Shown here one piece after another: positions 40,275-54,583 of a stretch of DNA of 64,000 nucleotides. A model generated the notes under the pieces. It did not search any database. It saw only the letters and a program-made list of their open reading frames with translations, and was not told the origin of the DNA. The translations under genes and the position numbers were made by a program. The stretch's first letter is position 1, and each line of letters begins with the position of its first letter. Origin of the DNA: Eremomyces bilateralis CBS 781.70 (lineage: Eukaryota > Ascomycota > Dothideomycetes > Eremomycetales > Eremomycetaceae); the NCBI RefSeq assembly GCF_010015585.1, contig NW_022985088.1, positions 64,678-128,677 of the forward strand. Reading direction: 5' to 3'.

Positions 40275-42543
40275 TCATAGCTCATCGTGCACGCTGGGCT
40301 CATCGTCCTCGCCATCGTCACCGGAACCAGCAGCGCCGTAGAGTTTGCTGGTGATGGGGTAGGCGACGTTGCTGAGCTTCTCCTTCTGCTCCTCCAGGTC
40401 CTCGGACGTTGCCGTGGCAGCGTTCTCTTCAAGCCAATCCTGGGTTTCCTTGACGGCCTCGAGGATCTAGATGGAGTTAGTGGGCGCTTCGGTAGGAAGG
40501 CGAGGGAAAACTTACCGTCTCCTTGTCGTCTTCGTCAATCTTGCCGCCAAGTCCCTCGTCGTCATTGACCTGGTTCTTCAGGCTGAAAGCGTAGTTCTCC
40601 AGGCCGTTGCGAGCTTCGATGCGCTCACGAGTAGCCTTATCTTCATCGGCGTACTTCTCCGCCTCGGCCACCATACGTTCGATTTCTTCGGCGCTCAAGC
40701 GACCTTTGTCGTTCGTGATGGTGATGGACTCTGACTTGCCGGTTCCCTTGTCACCAGCCGAGACCTTCAAGATGCCGTTGGCGTCGAGCTCGAAGGCAAC
40801 CTCGATTTGAGGTACACCACGGGGCGCGGGAGGGATGCCGGTAAGTTCGAATTTCCCGAGGTTGTTATTGTCCTTGGTCATGGATCGCTCGCCCTCGTAA
40901 ACCTGGATCAGAACGACGGGCTGGTTGTCTGCTGCGGTCGAGAAGATCTGGCTCTTACGGGTGGGGATCGTGGTACCACGTTTGATCAAAGTGGTCATGA
41001 CACCGCCAGTGGTCTCAATACCAAGAGTCAACGGATTCACGTCCATCAGGATAATCTGGCTGGTGGCATCATCGCCACTCAGGATACCACCCTGAACAGC
41101 AGCACCATATGCGACAGCTTCATCAGGGTTCACATCCTTGCGGGCTTTCTTTCCGAAGAATTCCTCAAGCATAGCCTGGACCTTGGGGATACGAGTTGAA
41201 CCGCCGACGAGGACAATGTCATCAATATCGCCCTTCTTGAGCTTGGCATCTTTCAGCACCTGCTCAACCGGCTTCAAAGTCTTCTTGAAAAGGTCGTTGT
41301 TGAGTTCCTCGAACTTGGCTCGGGTGAGTGTCTCGGAGAAGTCTTGGCCGTCATGGAAGGACTCGATTTCAATACGGGTGGACATTTGAGAAGAACTGGA
41401 GTCAATGTTAGCCATTGCGGGGATAATCTCACTAGGTGCACTTACAGGGTTCGCTTTGCTTTCTCGACTTCACGCTTCAGCTTGCCCATGGTCTTGGGGT
41501 TCTTGGTGATGTCGGTATTGTGTGCCTTATTATACTTCTTGGCGAAGAAGTTCACAATACGCTGATCGAAGTCCTCACCGCCGAGATGAGTATCACCAGC
41601 GGTTGATTGCACCTCGAAGACACCATCCTCAAGAGTCAGGATGGATACATCGAACGTGCCACCACCAAGGTCGTAGACAATGATCTGGCGTTCTCCTTCA
41701 CCTTTGTCCAAGCCATATGCGAGAGCCGCGGCGGTCGGTTCGTTGACGACACGAAGAACGTTCAAGCCAGCGATAGTACCGGCATCCTTGGTTGCCGCTC
41801 GTTGGGCATCGTTGAAGTAGGCGGGGACGGTGACGACAGCGTTGACGATCTTCTCTCCAAGATAGGATTCGGCAACTTCTTTCATCTTGCCCAAAACCAT
41901 GGCGCTGATCTCTTCCGGTGTGAACGTCGTGTCATCACTAAACTTTGGTCAGCCACTTATCTAGCAGATACTCAAATTTCTGACTTACCCATGGACATCA
42001 ACCTGGACACGTGGCTGGCCACCCTTGTTGAGGACTTTGAAGGGGAAGTGTTTGATATCGGATTGGACCTCTTTCTCCTCAAACTTCCGGCCGATTAGGC
42101 GCTTCACGTCGTAACTAGAATAATCCCATGAGTCCATGTTTAACCTGCAGAGCTATTGACACTTACACTGTCCGCCGGGGATTGCTGGCAAATTGATTCT
42201 TTGCGGCGTCTCCTATCAACCGTTCCTCATCTGTGAATGCGACCCAAGACGGTGTGATTCGGTTTCCTTGGTCGTTGGCAAGGATTTCGACCTTTCCACC
42301 CTTCATTACACCGACACAAGAGTAGGTAGTACCCAAATCAATACCGATAACCGGACCTTGGACTTTGCCATTGTTCTCACTCAACGGTACCTGATCTTCA
42401 GCCTTCGCGGTTCCCACCAGAAGCATGGGGACCATGAGGACAAGACATAGATAGAGAAGAGTAGACCATTGGAAGCGGGATGACTTTGTTTGACGCTGCG
42501 ATAACCGCGAGGGTGACCGCGAGCGCGATCGAGGAGGTGCCAT
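40275..42543 (-). CDS. bipA: ER Hsp70 chaperone BiP/Kar2
   Basis: Five exons: 42543-42167, 42114-41989, 41937-41446, 41395-40516 and 40466-40275, giving 688 residues ending in the ER retrieval signal HDEL. The nucleotide-binding domain has [29 protein letters not shown] and [13 protein letters not shown], the three Hsp70 signatures. The substrate-binding domain begins after [14 protein letters not shown] and has the [14 protein letters not shown] and [17 protein letters not shown] strands. BiP folds secretory proteins and senses ER stress. The N-terminus has about 25 polar residues rich in Arg and Ser before the hydrophobic signal core ([15 protein letters not shown]), an unusually long n-region. 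All introns keep frame at GT-AG borders. Confidence 0.97.
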
Positions 42544-42613
42544 AATGGTCACCTATGTGAAATGGAGTGTGGGAGAATGCAGAAGGGGGAATGGGGAGGG
42601 TGAGACACCTCAA

Positions 42614-42634
42614 GAAAAGAAAAGAAAAGAAAAG
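42614..42634. repeat. GAAAA pentanucleotide microsatellite
   Basis: About four copies of GAAAA. On the BiP sense strand this is a TTTTC pyrimidine tract, about 75 bases before the start codon and common in fungal core promoters and leaders. Confidence 0.8.
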
Positions 42635-42707
42635 GCCAGTTGTTCTCACTGGGGGCAATGAGGCAGGTGGTGTAAAATTGGGAGGTCGTGGAGAAGGGGA
42701 AGAAAGA

Positions 42708-42713
42708 TTTATA
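42708..42713 (-). promoter_or_regulatory. Possible TATA box of BiP
   Basis: TATAAA on the minus strand about 165 bases before the ATG, just upstream of the pyrimidine tract. Stress-inducible fungal chaperone genes often carry a TATA box. The match is suggestive only. Confidence 0.4.
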
Positions 42714-42836
42714 TCAAGAAATTATTGACAAGTGTTAGGTACTGAACTTGAAGCTCCAACTGAATGACACCTGTCCAGTGCGGCGTCGGACACTGCGGTT
42801 AATGTTCGGCACTAGTTTACAATCGTACTTGCCACG

Positions 42837-42872
42837 CACGTGATATCTGGATACACCTTACATTTTCACGTG
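42837..42872. promoter_or_regulatory. Pair of CACGTG boxes upstream of BiP
   Basis: CACGTG at 42837-42842 and 42867-42872, exactly 30 bases apart (three helical turns), about 300 bases before the BiP start. The left box overlaps CCACG, which resembles half of a vertebrate ER stress element. Fungal relevance is unproven. Confidence 0.4.
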
Positions 42873-43075
42873 ACATATACGGCTATCTCTGTCACGCCGG
42901 ACTGACACTTGCCGTTTCTCTGGTGAATATAACTTTAGGACTCTGCAGACTCTGCAGTGTCCTAAAGTAGTGCAGACGATCTTGAAACGCCAAAGGACTG
43001 ATGTATTCTTGTTGCATTCTAGCTCAGCAATTATTCATTATTGCCGCTGTTGTGTCACACATGTATATACCATGT

Positions 43076-45238
<2,163 letters not shown>

Positions 45239-47067
45239 TTACCAACCATCGAGCGGCTTCATGTTGAGCATGAGATTCTTTGGCTTCGATGTTGGCCCGC
45301 CACTCTGGGGTTCCATCCGATAGTCCGGATCCGCGAAGGATATGTCGAATCGCCCGACCCATGCGGCCAAGAGGCACGCAAACTCCGCCTTTGCAAAGTT
45401 TTGCCCGATGCAGCTCCTTGGACCGTGTAAGAAGGTGAGGAAAGAGAAGTTGCTTTCAGCCCCTCCACTGTTGCTCTTCCCCGGCGCCAGCCACCGCTCG
45501 GGCTTGAATTCCGCGGCATCTTGACCCCACAGCTCTTTGCTACGATTGACGGCCCATGGCGCCAGAATGACCGTGGTGCCTTTGGGAATTCGATTTCCAA
45601 GGATGGTCGTATCATGTGCGGCTATGCGCAGCGTAAGAGCCACAGGTGGCAGTAACCTGGACGCTTCGTTGCACACCGCATTCAGATATGGCAAGCGGTC
45701 GAGCTCAGCGGCGGAAATGGACGAGTTAGGGTTCGAGAGAGATGGAAGAGAGGTTCGAACTTCTTCGCGCAGTCTTTCTTGAACATCGCGGTGCTCGCAA
45801 AGAAGGTACGAAGCCCATGCCATGCTTGATGCTGTCGTTTCATGACCCGCGGCCAGGAAAGTCATCAGTTGGTTGACCAAATCCTCGTCGCAGAAACCGC
45901 CCGACTGTAACGCCACCGATATAATGTCGACATCTGTCGATTCGCCTTTCTCCAGCTTTTCCCGCTTTGCTCGGATGAGATCTCGCGACACATCCTTGAT
46001 GGTTTCCGCCGCCTTAACGTTTCTCGAATTTCCAGAGAAAGGAAGCATCCTGAGAAACCAAGAGGGAAAGACAAACTGGGCTATAGCAAAGTACTTCGCT
46101 GCTCCTGATGGTGATCGAAAGACGGTACGATATGTCTTGTACAGTGTGCTCTCTTCGTCCTGAACGGCTCGAAAATCCTGGGCCATCCCCGCAACTCCAA
46201 TTATGTCTAATGTCACCCGACTGGGCCAGCTTGCTGCATCGAACACTGCACTGTCTCTTTTCACACCGCCTTCTTCATCTGGCTGATGAACTTCGGCTGC
46301 CATGGCGTTGGTAACCTCGCGAGCTTTGGACCAGAACACGGGGTAGAGATCCTTGATGTGACGGAATGCGAAGGCAGGCATGAGATGTTTTCGTTGGCGC
46401 TGTTGATATAAGTTCAATTATCTCACACCCACATCTAGAAATGCTATTGCTTACCTTATGTTCATCACCTTCAGCTAGCAAAATCCCAAAGCCAAGTACC
46501 CTACGACATATATTAGCACTCATACACTACAAAATTTCACGGTTCAAATAGCTGGAGAGCATACTGTCCAAGTCCCCTCCTTAACTGGTCCGGTTTGATG
46601 AAGGTGTAGCTCTTCGCCACCAGAACCTCCGCTAGAGCCTTCGGAGATGTCACCAGAACTCTCTCGTTATTAAACATATGGTGGTATAGGATGAGTCCTT
46701 CATTCGGGATTTCATTGATCCACCGTTCCATGGGTACGCCATTGGGATCACGAAGAATAGTAGGAAATTGCCCGGCTATCAATGAGCCCCCCTATTTATG
46801 GGTTAGCGTGTTAAACATGCCACAAATTTCGCGCGGGATAGATATCCAGGTGCCATCACTTACTGGGACCTTGGGTAGATAACGCAGAGGACTAAAGATG
46901 TGGGGATAGAGGAACAATTTCCATATTGCGAAGGCGGAGAACTGGATGCTAAAGATTGCCAAAAACGTCCTAACAAGAGAGCTTTGAATGGAATAGGCTG
47001 GAGCAACCCGTAGAAGGCATAGGGATAATGCAAATGCACTTAGCAAGAGATAGGAAATTGTGCCCAT
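45239..47067 (-). CDS. Cytochrome P450 monooxygenase
   Basis: Four exons: 47067-46864, 46791-46541, 46500-46455 and 46399-45239, giving 553 residues. Two membrane-spanning segments precede the proline hinge (FLYPHIFSPLRYLPKVPGG). The I-helix AGHETT lies at 351-356, the K-helix ExxR as EASR at 412-415, FKPERW at 465-470 and the heme loop FLHGPRSCIG at about 490-499, with the thiolate Cys497. All invariant residues are present, so it should be active, oxygenating an unknown substrate with a reductase partner. The 46-base third exon encodes only the LGFGILLAEGDEHK segment. The CYP family could not be assigned. It neighbours an ene-reductase gene in the same direction. Confidence 0.93.
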
Positions 47068-49169
47068 TGCGAAATCAGTAGCGATGCCAGTCGAATATCC
47101 AAATCAAGACAGGAGACGCAGCTGGTTGGCCTGTTTAGAACTGTTGAAGAGCATTAATGTAGCTGATCTGACAGGTCGCTGGTATTCCCACCAAGTTAAA
47201 TGGTATCCTTGAGGCTTGAGCAATGCTACATATAGGAAAAAACAGACGACATGCGATGACGAGTCCTTTAGAGGCCTGAGTTACGGGAGCCATCTACCCG
47301 GCGTGCAAAAGAATGTTCCTGCTCCGCACCAGACCCTGACAATGAGCGATGGGTAAGGCTGGGTGTGGACGACTCGAGAGTTTGGAGTGCATGGATCGAA
47401 GACAGATTGTGCAGTTTACTCCGCACGGCGCAATCATCACCCCGATGTTTAGGCGACTCGATTACGCCGCGCCGTTTTCCACGTACTAATTATGCAAAGC
47501 GAATGAATCTGATCCCCCTCTAGGGTGGGGATTAGGTTACTATAATAGTTAACTTAGTTACTGAGACCTGAGAAGGTAATTAGTTCGTCACCTTTGACGT
47601 CCTCCAGTCCACCACTCCGTGTAACCAGGGGTAATTTACGAGCGACTTCATTGAAAGAATGCAAGCCGGTAATACTATGCCTCTGGAGGCCACGTAGGTC
47701 AAAAACGAGGGAGTGATGTATACCTTTGAGGCCCTAGTGGGATGCTTCAAGACTGTCAATGTCTTCAATTGACAATTCCTAACGCAGACCCGACTTTCTA
47801 GTATCGGTCCAAATCATGGGAGAGTCCAGTTCCGTCGTTGGCAGACTCGGTTTGGTTTGATAACTGTCAAGTCTTAATTTGATGCATTCGAACATGTACT
47901 CTAGGAGGGTAGAGCACCCAGATAAAGATAAATACCTATTGTATTTTATCTCTATTTGTACATGTATCCAGCTAATTCTCGGAATAATGTTGCTGAAATT
48001 GGTTCTCGCCGGACCCCTCGCGATCCACATCCCTCACCATCTGCTCCAACGGGCATTTCCATGGTCGAGCCTCTTCCAGTGAGGCGGATCGGCGTCGCCC
48101 ATCTCCCCTGATCGCTTGAGGTTCATCACCGGGGGTCCCTTCGCGATTGGCAGGCAGATTAGGGGAGAGGAAGGGCGGAGGTGGTGGGAAGAGAAGTTGG
48201 ATTTGGGGGTTTCCTTGGTGCCATTATGGCTGTCGCTTGGGAATATATGCTGGTTACCGTCTTAACAATGGCTTAAGGAAAGAAGATTCAGTTTGATACT
48301 TGGAATTGCGGGAATTCCTCACTTATATTTCCTATATAAACCATGATCATGTGTACCAGGTACCCATTGCATGGTCCGTTTCCACCATCGGCTCTTTCCA
48401 GTCTTCAGTCATTCCAGTGAGTTTCTCGTTTCCAAGCTTGTCTTGCCAATGGCTCTCCCCATCATCGTTTCAAACCCAACTGGACGAATCCTACTTTGGA
48501 CGTCTTCGCCAGCCTACGTAAACAGAGTCGTAAGTATCAACCTACTAGATTACAGGTACCTCTCCAGAGGGCGCAAGCCGAAAAGAAGACAACGATGAAG
48601 TTTTGATTCACTGGTGGCATGCTTCAGGGCCATGAATTTCTTCCACCACTGATGTAGTGTATCGATAAGCGTAGTGATTGCGTCTGGCCATGATAATTCT
48701 ACCATAAATTTAGTGTGCTGTTGATATTATGGCCATCGAACAAAACTCAATATTGATTATCAACTCTACCACAAAGGAAAGGGCATCAGACAGGCAAGGA
48801 CTGGAAAGTGTGGGGCGTATTGGCCTGTTCATCGGCTTGAAAAAGCATTAGGAACAACTATGGTAGGAAAAGCAGTGGTATGAAAAGCAGGACCAACATG
48901 ATCCTGCGACTGATATAACAACAAAACAAGAAAGAAAAATCGAGACCCAGGGTATTTATCATGAACCCGTAACACCCGTGCTCCATGTCGTCGCCGGACA
49001 AGATGCAGGAGTGGCTCGAAGTGTGAACCTTCCACCAAGGCACCAATGATAATGAAAATGTCTGCAACTCCAAGGTTCTCCGCAGACCCAAACTCCTCGC
49101 TCCTCGCTATTCATTGTGTGGATGAGACACTGACATCAAGACAGGAGCATCTCTTGTGGAGTGCTCCCC
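47068..49169. other. Gene-free region of about 2.1 kb
   Basis: Downstream of the LAMTOR1-like gene and upstream of the P450. Open frames are short, AT-rich and without motifs. The P450 promoter must lie at the left end. Nothing else is supported. Confidence 0.45.
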
Positions 49170-49842
49170 TCACTCCTGGTCCTCCTGGTTCTCCTGATCC
49201 TCAGCAAGAGCTTCCAAGCGTTCTCGTTCGGTCACAAAGCCATCAGCAGACAGGCAGATCTCCCCCTCAATCGTGTGCACGACATCCCAATCAGCCACGC
49301 CATTCACCAACGGGGGCGCCACTCGTCTCAGCCAAGTCTCTTCATCTTCATCAGAGCGTTGTTCGTAGTCTTCCTCAGATTCGGCATTGGTAGTGGGTTG
49401 AGGGGAGTTATCACGATCAGCGAAGAGACGCGCGAGGTCGGAGGGGGGTCGGGGAACGTCGTCCAAGGGATGGGATTGTGCGACGTCAATCAGCTGGCTG
49501 AGAATGGTTGAGAATGTCAGTTCTTTGGGAAGATGGGAGGGCTGAATGGATCACACTTACTCCGAGGTCTGGGCACACAGCCGCTCTAAAGCATCACGTT
49601 GCCTGCCAATTTCCTCGGGGTCGGTCTGTTGGAGATTGCTAGAGGCGACGGCACCGTAGGCATGCTGATATCCTTCTCCAAGCAATTGAGAGGTATCGGA
49701 CTGAACAAAGGGAGTGGATTAGCATTGGTAGTACGACATCCAGAGGGATGCGAGACCTGTCACAAGGGGAAAATTGAATGCGGGCACTCACAGTTGGAGT
49801 GGAAGATCGCTCCCTCCCAAGACAGGACATGCAGATTCCCAT
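49170..49842 (-). CDS. LAMTOR1-like lysosomal/vacuolar anchor (candidate Ragulator/EGO scaffold, Ego1/Meh1 type)
   Basis: Three exons: 49842-49792, 49700-49561 and 49497-49170, giving 172 residues. The N-terminus MGICMSCLGRERS has Gly2 for myristoylation and Cys4 and Cys7 for palmitoylation, as in LAMTOR1 (p18) and yeast Ego1. Next come SDTSQLLGEGYQHAYGAV and DPEEIGRQRDALERLCAQTSDQLIDVAQ, the helical core of the fungal LAMTOR1 domain. The tail is acidic (ESEEDYEQRSDEDEETW) with WLRRVAPP and ends EDQENQEDQE. LAMTOR1 wraps the other Ragulator subunits and anchors Rag GTPases and TORC1 to the vacuole. A LAMTOR2-like gene lies about 45 kb away in this window. Family similarity is recognised by eye, and splice borders are GT-AG in frame. 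Confidence 0.8.
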
Positions 49843-51575
49843 TTTGTACGGTAATGAACGAACGAATGAGACAATGAAAGCAAGAGAGCTAGGATGAGCT
49901 TGGAAGGAACGCTGGGAATGCTCTGTTAGGCAGAATGAAGGAATGGACCTGAACAATGTTTCGATATGCAATTCGATATGCAGTGTAGAAGTTGGTGAGT
50001 GTAAACATTGAACTCGACGAAGTGACATAATTAAGAGGAACCAAATGCAGTGAAGCAGATCAACAGATTGTCGTATGCAGGCCGCACGCCGCACGCCGGA
50101 GGAGGCAAGGCGACGAGGCAATAAGGCGACGAGGCACTGAGGCGTTATGGCGATGCAATGTGGCTGCCTGGATGCGGTTGTGGCGGTGAGGAGGTTATGC
50201 CGTATGCCGGTATGCGTGTGATTAGCTGATTATGTAATCAGAAGAGCAAAAGGGAGGGTGGTCTGTGGTCTGTGGAGTTTCACTCTGGCTGGGTGAAAAA
50301 CCCCCTGTCCTGGCACAGAGCCACAGACCTCCATGTCGTTTTGAAAGGAAGCATGAACATCAGTTCAGTTGATGAACCGAAGCAAAACAAGACAAGCAAC
50401 TGCAGTATTCTATCAAGTATTTCATCAGATGTCTACATGTGTTCTCAAACACCTGCTGGCCTTGTTGCCCCACCAATTTTTGGCATAGAACTGTCAGATA
50501 CTACCAGACATGTAGGTAGAGTAAAGTATCTCTCAGTTGAGGACAGCCGTACGTAATAGAACCAGTCGATCACTGTAACTCTACATTGCTTTCGAGTGAG
50601 AGCACTGAGCACATATCCCGACCTTCTGATTATGTAGTGTTTCATAATATGATATATGTCAAGTTATGTACCGAGTGCCGCCCCCTGACATTCACACACG
50701 CGTTCATTCAGTCACTGAAATGCATTCCTTTCAAATTTGATAACCTCTCCGTCACCCCCCTCTCTTCTCAATGGGATAGTCTATCCATATCTCTGACATG
50801 CATCAATTCTTTTAGCCTGTCAAAGAAGAGTTCCAGTTTCTGACGTTGTAGAAATGGCCGGCGTTGGGGAATTCCGGAATGCCTGGGTGGAGGAGTCTGT
50901 TTCCGGCTTTCCGGCTTCCCCCACCCGAAGCAAGGGAATGTTTCAGACATCATGCCTCTATCCCACTCTCCTCTTCCTTGTGCAAGAGGATATTCTCCGA
51001 TCCTGACTGAAGAAGTAAAAGTCAGTGGCTGTCGTGATGCAAGGCAACTTCTTCGGACTGACACGGTCGCGTGCTGGAGTTTCGTGTCTTTTGTGTTGAG
51101 CCGTTGAACCACACTACTCAATTTCTCGGTGGCTAACTTCAGGTACGGAAGTCCTAGATTGATCGGGCTTTGTATATCAAAATGTGTACGCACTTCTATC
51201 CTTTTCGGTTTCATCAGTCTCTCCGCGCTTGTTGGAGTCAGCTTCTGTCGTTTAGACTCTCTCATGAAAATGTTGTACATTTATTCTTGCAAGGTTATTG
51301 CCATCCTTATTTCCCTCTCGTTCGCTTCTGCTCGCTTAGCCATTCTTCCGAAGCACTTATTTCAAATAAAAGACGAAGGATCCCATCATGCCGATGTCGA
51401 TAAGCGGCAGTTTGTCGGCTCATGCGATATGAACGAGACGTATTAGAACGTTATTGTGTCCTCAATCAGTGATGACCGTTGTTCTGCGCGACCTGACTTG
51501 ACCAATCTCTGTCTACATCATATGACGTAGCAACTTCAGTCGCGTAAGCATCACTTTCGGTCCGAATTGACAATT
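49843..51575. other. Upstream region of the LAMTOR1-like gene, no gene seen
   Basis: About 1.7 kb. A GC-rich tract at about 50077-50160 repeats GGCGACGAGGCA and GCACGCC motifs imperfectly. The rest shows no gene, RNA gene or element that I can support. Confidence 0.4.
50077..50160. repeat. Imperfect GC-rich direct repeats
   Basis: AAGGCGACGAGGCA occurs twice in near-tandem, flanked by GCCGCACGCCGCACGCCGG and further GGCG motifs. It lies about 250-320 bases upstream of the LAMTOR1-like start. Probably replication-slippage sequence. Confidence 0.6.
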
Positions 51576-54500
51576 TCATGGCCTGGGTACTGACGCAAAA
51601 GTTAGGCCTGTGGGCCGAACAACGTGCGCTTTATTCAGATACACCGGTGGTGGGGCCACAACGGTCACCGTAACCAGCACGCAGGTTGTGACCACCCCTC
51701 CTCCGGACAGAAACCGAGCCGTGATCTTGCCTGGCCAGAGTCTATGAGAACAGGGTGATGCTGGCCTCATCAGCGCTGCACAGCAAGTACTGGCAGGAGA
51801 GTCAAGGTCGTTAGATGAAGCCTCGGCAGCGGGGTTCTCAAGCGCCCGCAGTTGTGCGCAAGAACATAACCCTGTGGTTGTTTCTCCTCTGTTTACGTGG
51901 GCAACACGTCTGTGGCACCCACGGTGGTAACCTCTCTGGTAGCCCCTTTTATACCCTTCCTGACATCCAAATCTAGACTGAGTACAATGATGTCGTTGGG
52001 ATCTACCTGCCATCGAGACAACGACCATGCATAGTGTGCCTAGCTCTACCTCTACGTTCCCCTCTAGCATTGAAACCACTCTACTCCCTCAAAATACTGG
52101 TCTGTCACCCTCGTTAGGCAGCGGGGCTGGGATGCCCCCTGACTGTGATGGAAATGAGACGCTGGACGATATCAGTTATATCTTCGACGGGTATTGCTAT
52201 GGATTTACCGTCTCCTGTGGCGAGCCCTTGGTGCAGAACGATGTTTTCGCACAAGGCCGAGTCGCCGCCGCCGCCCGATTGTGCGGGGTCATGTGCCGCT
52301 TACGACACTTACCTGCATTCGCCCCTATGCATAGGTTTTACATTTTACGATGGAGAATTGGAAGAGTGCAGTTGTTTTCTTTTCGAAGAGACGGCCGAAC
52401 GGTATTTCCAAAACGGAACCCTAAGTGGAGTTTTGGATATCATCGCCCAAATCGACAATACGACCCGAAACATGGAATGCTGCCACAGCCAGTCCCGGAA
52501 ACGCATCTAGTACGGTATCGTTCGACCCTGCCACGATCAAACACCTGCCTAGTAATTCTGGAGGCACCGGTGGAGGGGGGTTGACATTCCTGACCCAGAC
52601 CGTCAACAACAAATCGTCGGTTGAAACGGTAATTTCCACCGTGCTTAGCGGAGGATCGGCTGGTGGTACGGCTGGCGGTGAAGTGACTTTTCCGACGACC
52701 TAGGCCACCATTAACGGGACCACCGTTGAGACGGTCACTTCTACCATCCTTAGCGGAGGGTCGACTGATGGTACTGGCGGCAGTGGCGGCATTTTCCGCC
52801 CTGCAACAGTATCTTCTGATTTGACGGACGGAGGAACCTCAGAGGCACCGGTGGTAGCGGTTCTCTCGATCCAACCGCATCCTCTGGTGCCACAGGACAG
52901 CAAACCGAAAGCGGCACCAGTGACGTGGGCCCGATCCTCCCTACCCCGTCTCAGAGTATGTGGAGTTCGACATCGATATGGGCCTCGACTGGGACCATCA
53001 TCCGGACCGGTATGAGCTCAGGTTTTTCTAGCGGAGGCACTGGCGGATCGGGCGTTACATTTCCCACGACCACGACACGGCTTTCAAGCCCTTCTCTGGC
53101 CACCATCACTACAATCAATGAGACACGAACTCTCACGGCGACCGTTGGCAGCACTGGGGGCAGTGGCGGCGGTGGTAGTGATGGAGGTGACTCGACCCTC
53201 CCTACTTCAACTGCTACGTCCGATTCGAGCATCGAGACAGGTCCGGTTGGTACAGGCTCATCTTGGCCGCCGTTCAGTATATCTAATACCGATCCCCAGA
53301 CAGGACAACGGAGCACGAGCTCTCCATATACTGGCCTACCATCTTCGGATCTCCCGTATCCATATCGTAACACTACATCTGGCTCCCTTTCTTACCTCGC
53401 TCAAGGTGCCACTCGCCCTTCGTCCGGGACTCCTATCCCTTCTGTCAACGACACGTCGCGATCATATACCTTATCCAATACTGATGATGATCGCTCAAGG
53501 AATCGAACAACACCCACTCTTTCAGGTACACCCGTTCCTTCTGGGAATGAGACAACATCGTGGCAGTATACCTTCACCAATACGGACGAGGGCCGCACGA
53601 GGACTTTAAATAGGTCCACTGTCTCTTCAGGCATTCGCCTTCCTTCTGGCAACGAGAAAGCATCGTGACCGTATACCTTCACCAACACGGATGACAGTCA
53701 CTCGAGGACTCGAACCACATTCCTCCCTTCTTTTGGTTTGCCGAGATCATACCTAAATTCAACAACCTCATATTCTGGGCTGGAGCCATCATCCGGGCGG
53801 CAGCCAGTCGAGACGTCCAATAGTACTTCAAGTCACAGCAGGTCTACCGCTGATGCTTCTCGAAGCGGAATCGCATACATAACGCCTCCTACGTCAAGCC
53901 TTTGCGAATGTTCCAATGCACCTAGCACGACCACGATAACCGAAACCTTTTCCACTACCATATATCAGACCTCGTCCGAAGTTCCAGAGTATCCATACGA
54001 GACGCCCACTGCCGGCAATGAGGACGAAGACAGAAAACACCGACGCAGAAGAGGTGATGAAGCCACGCCATCTCAAATTGCATGGCCCTGTGCTGGTAGT
54101 AATTCGCAGGGTCCTAGGAATATAGTCGTGAATGGGAATTTCTAGGCGTATGACACCAATGCAAACTTCGCAGTCGGTTGGATCCCGAAGACGGATCACC
54201 CTTCGGAATCTTTCTGGTCGTACGCGTTGACGACCAGCTCAACACTCAACGGCGACCGTATTGGGCACGTGGTCATCACGGATACGGCTGCAGTCATTTT
54301 GATAACGCAACCGCTTACCTTCTGTCCGGAGACTCAATACCGGCTTAGCCCGTTGCTTACTATCCTTTCGCTGTGCACAGGTTCATTTGAAGCGGGTAAT
54401 AGGACGGTCTTTGCACTGCAACCGTTGAGTCTCTGGAGCAACTTTACCGGTATTTACATATCTGGGTCATCTGCTGTAGAAGTGAGTCAAGACTTGACGA

Positions 54501-54583
54501 TTCGGGTTTGGTGCACGAGCGAGAATTCGAGTGGCAGATTGAGGTTAGATATCTATAATATTTCCCTACTTTCGGCGCAATAA
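51576..54583 (+). pseudogene. Decayed Ser/Thr/Gly-rich adhesin-like surface protein gene
   Basis: Plus-strand coding signal runs across several frames rather than one. Around 52137-52510 there is a cysteine-containing domain (DCDGNETLDDISYIFDGYCYGF, then CAGSCAAYDTYL, CIGFTFYDGELEECSCFLF) like a PAN/apple or WSC-type module. Then come Gly/Ser/Thr repeats (GGTGGSGVTFPTT units, SVETVISTV), about three 34-residue YTFTNTD repeats (53426-53731) and a C-terminal carbohydrate-binding-like domain starting near NIVVNGNF (about 54105-54580). In-frame stops interrupt it at 52700, 53666 and 54143, and frame changes occur near 52255 and 52840. No intron explains these, so I read it as a pseudogene. Its intact form would have been a secreted cell-surface protein. 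The true start is not identified. Confidence 0.65.
53426..53731 (+). repeat. Three 99-105-base repeats inside the adhesin-like pseudogene
   Basis: Copies start at 53426, 53525 and 53630. Each encodes a GxPxPSxNxT turn followed by YTxxNTDxxxxR and a Thr/Ser stretch. Length differs by a multiple of three between copies, so they expanded while the gene was coding. Confidence 0.75.

Larger units (their letters stand above)
42544..43075. other. BiP upstream region and OYE 3' flank
   Basis: About 530 bases. It contains a GAAAA pentanucleotide repeat (42614-42634), a TATAAA on the minus strand (42708-42713) and two CACGTG boxes (42837 and 42867). The right end is the 3' flank of the oxidoreductase. 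Confidence 0.5.
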
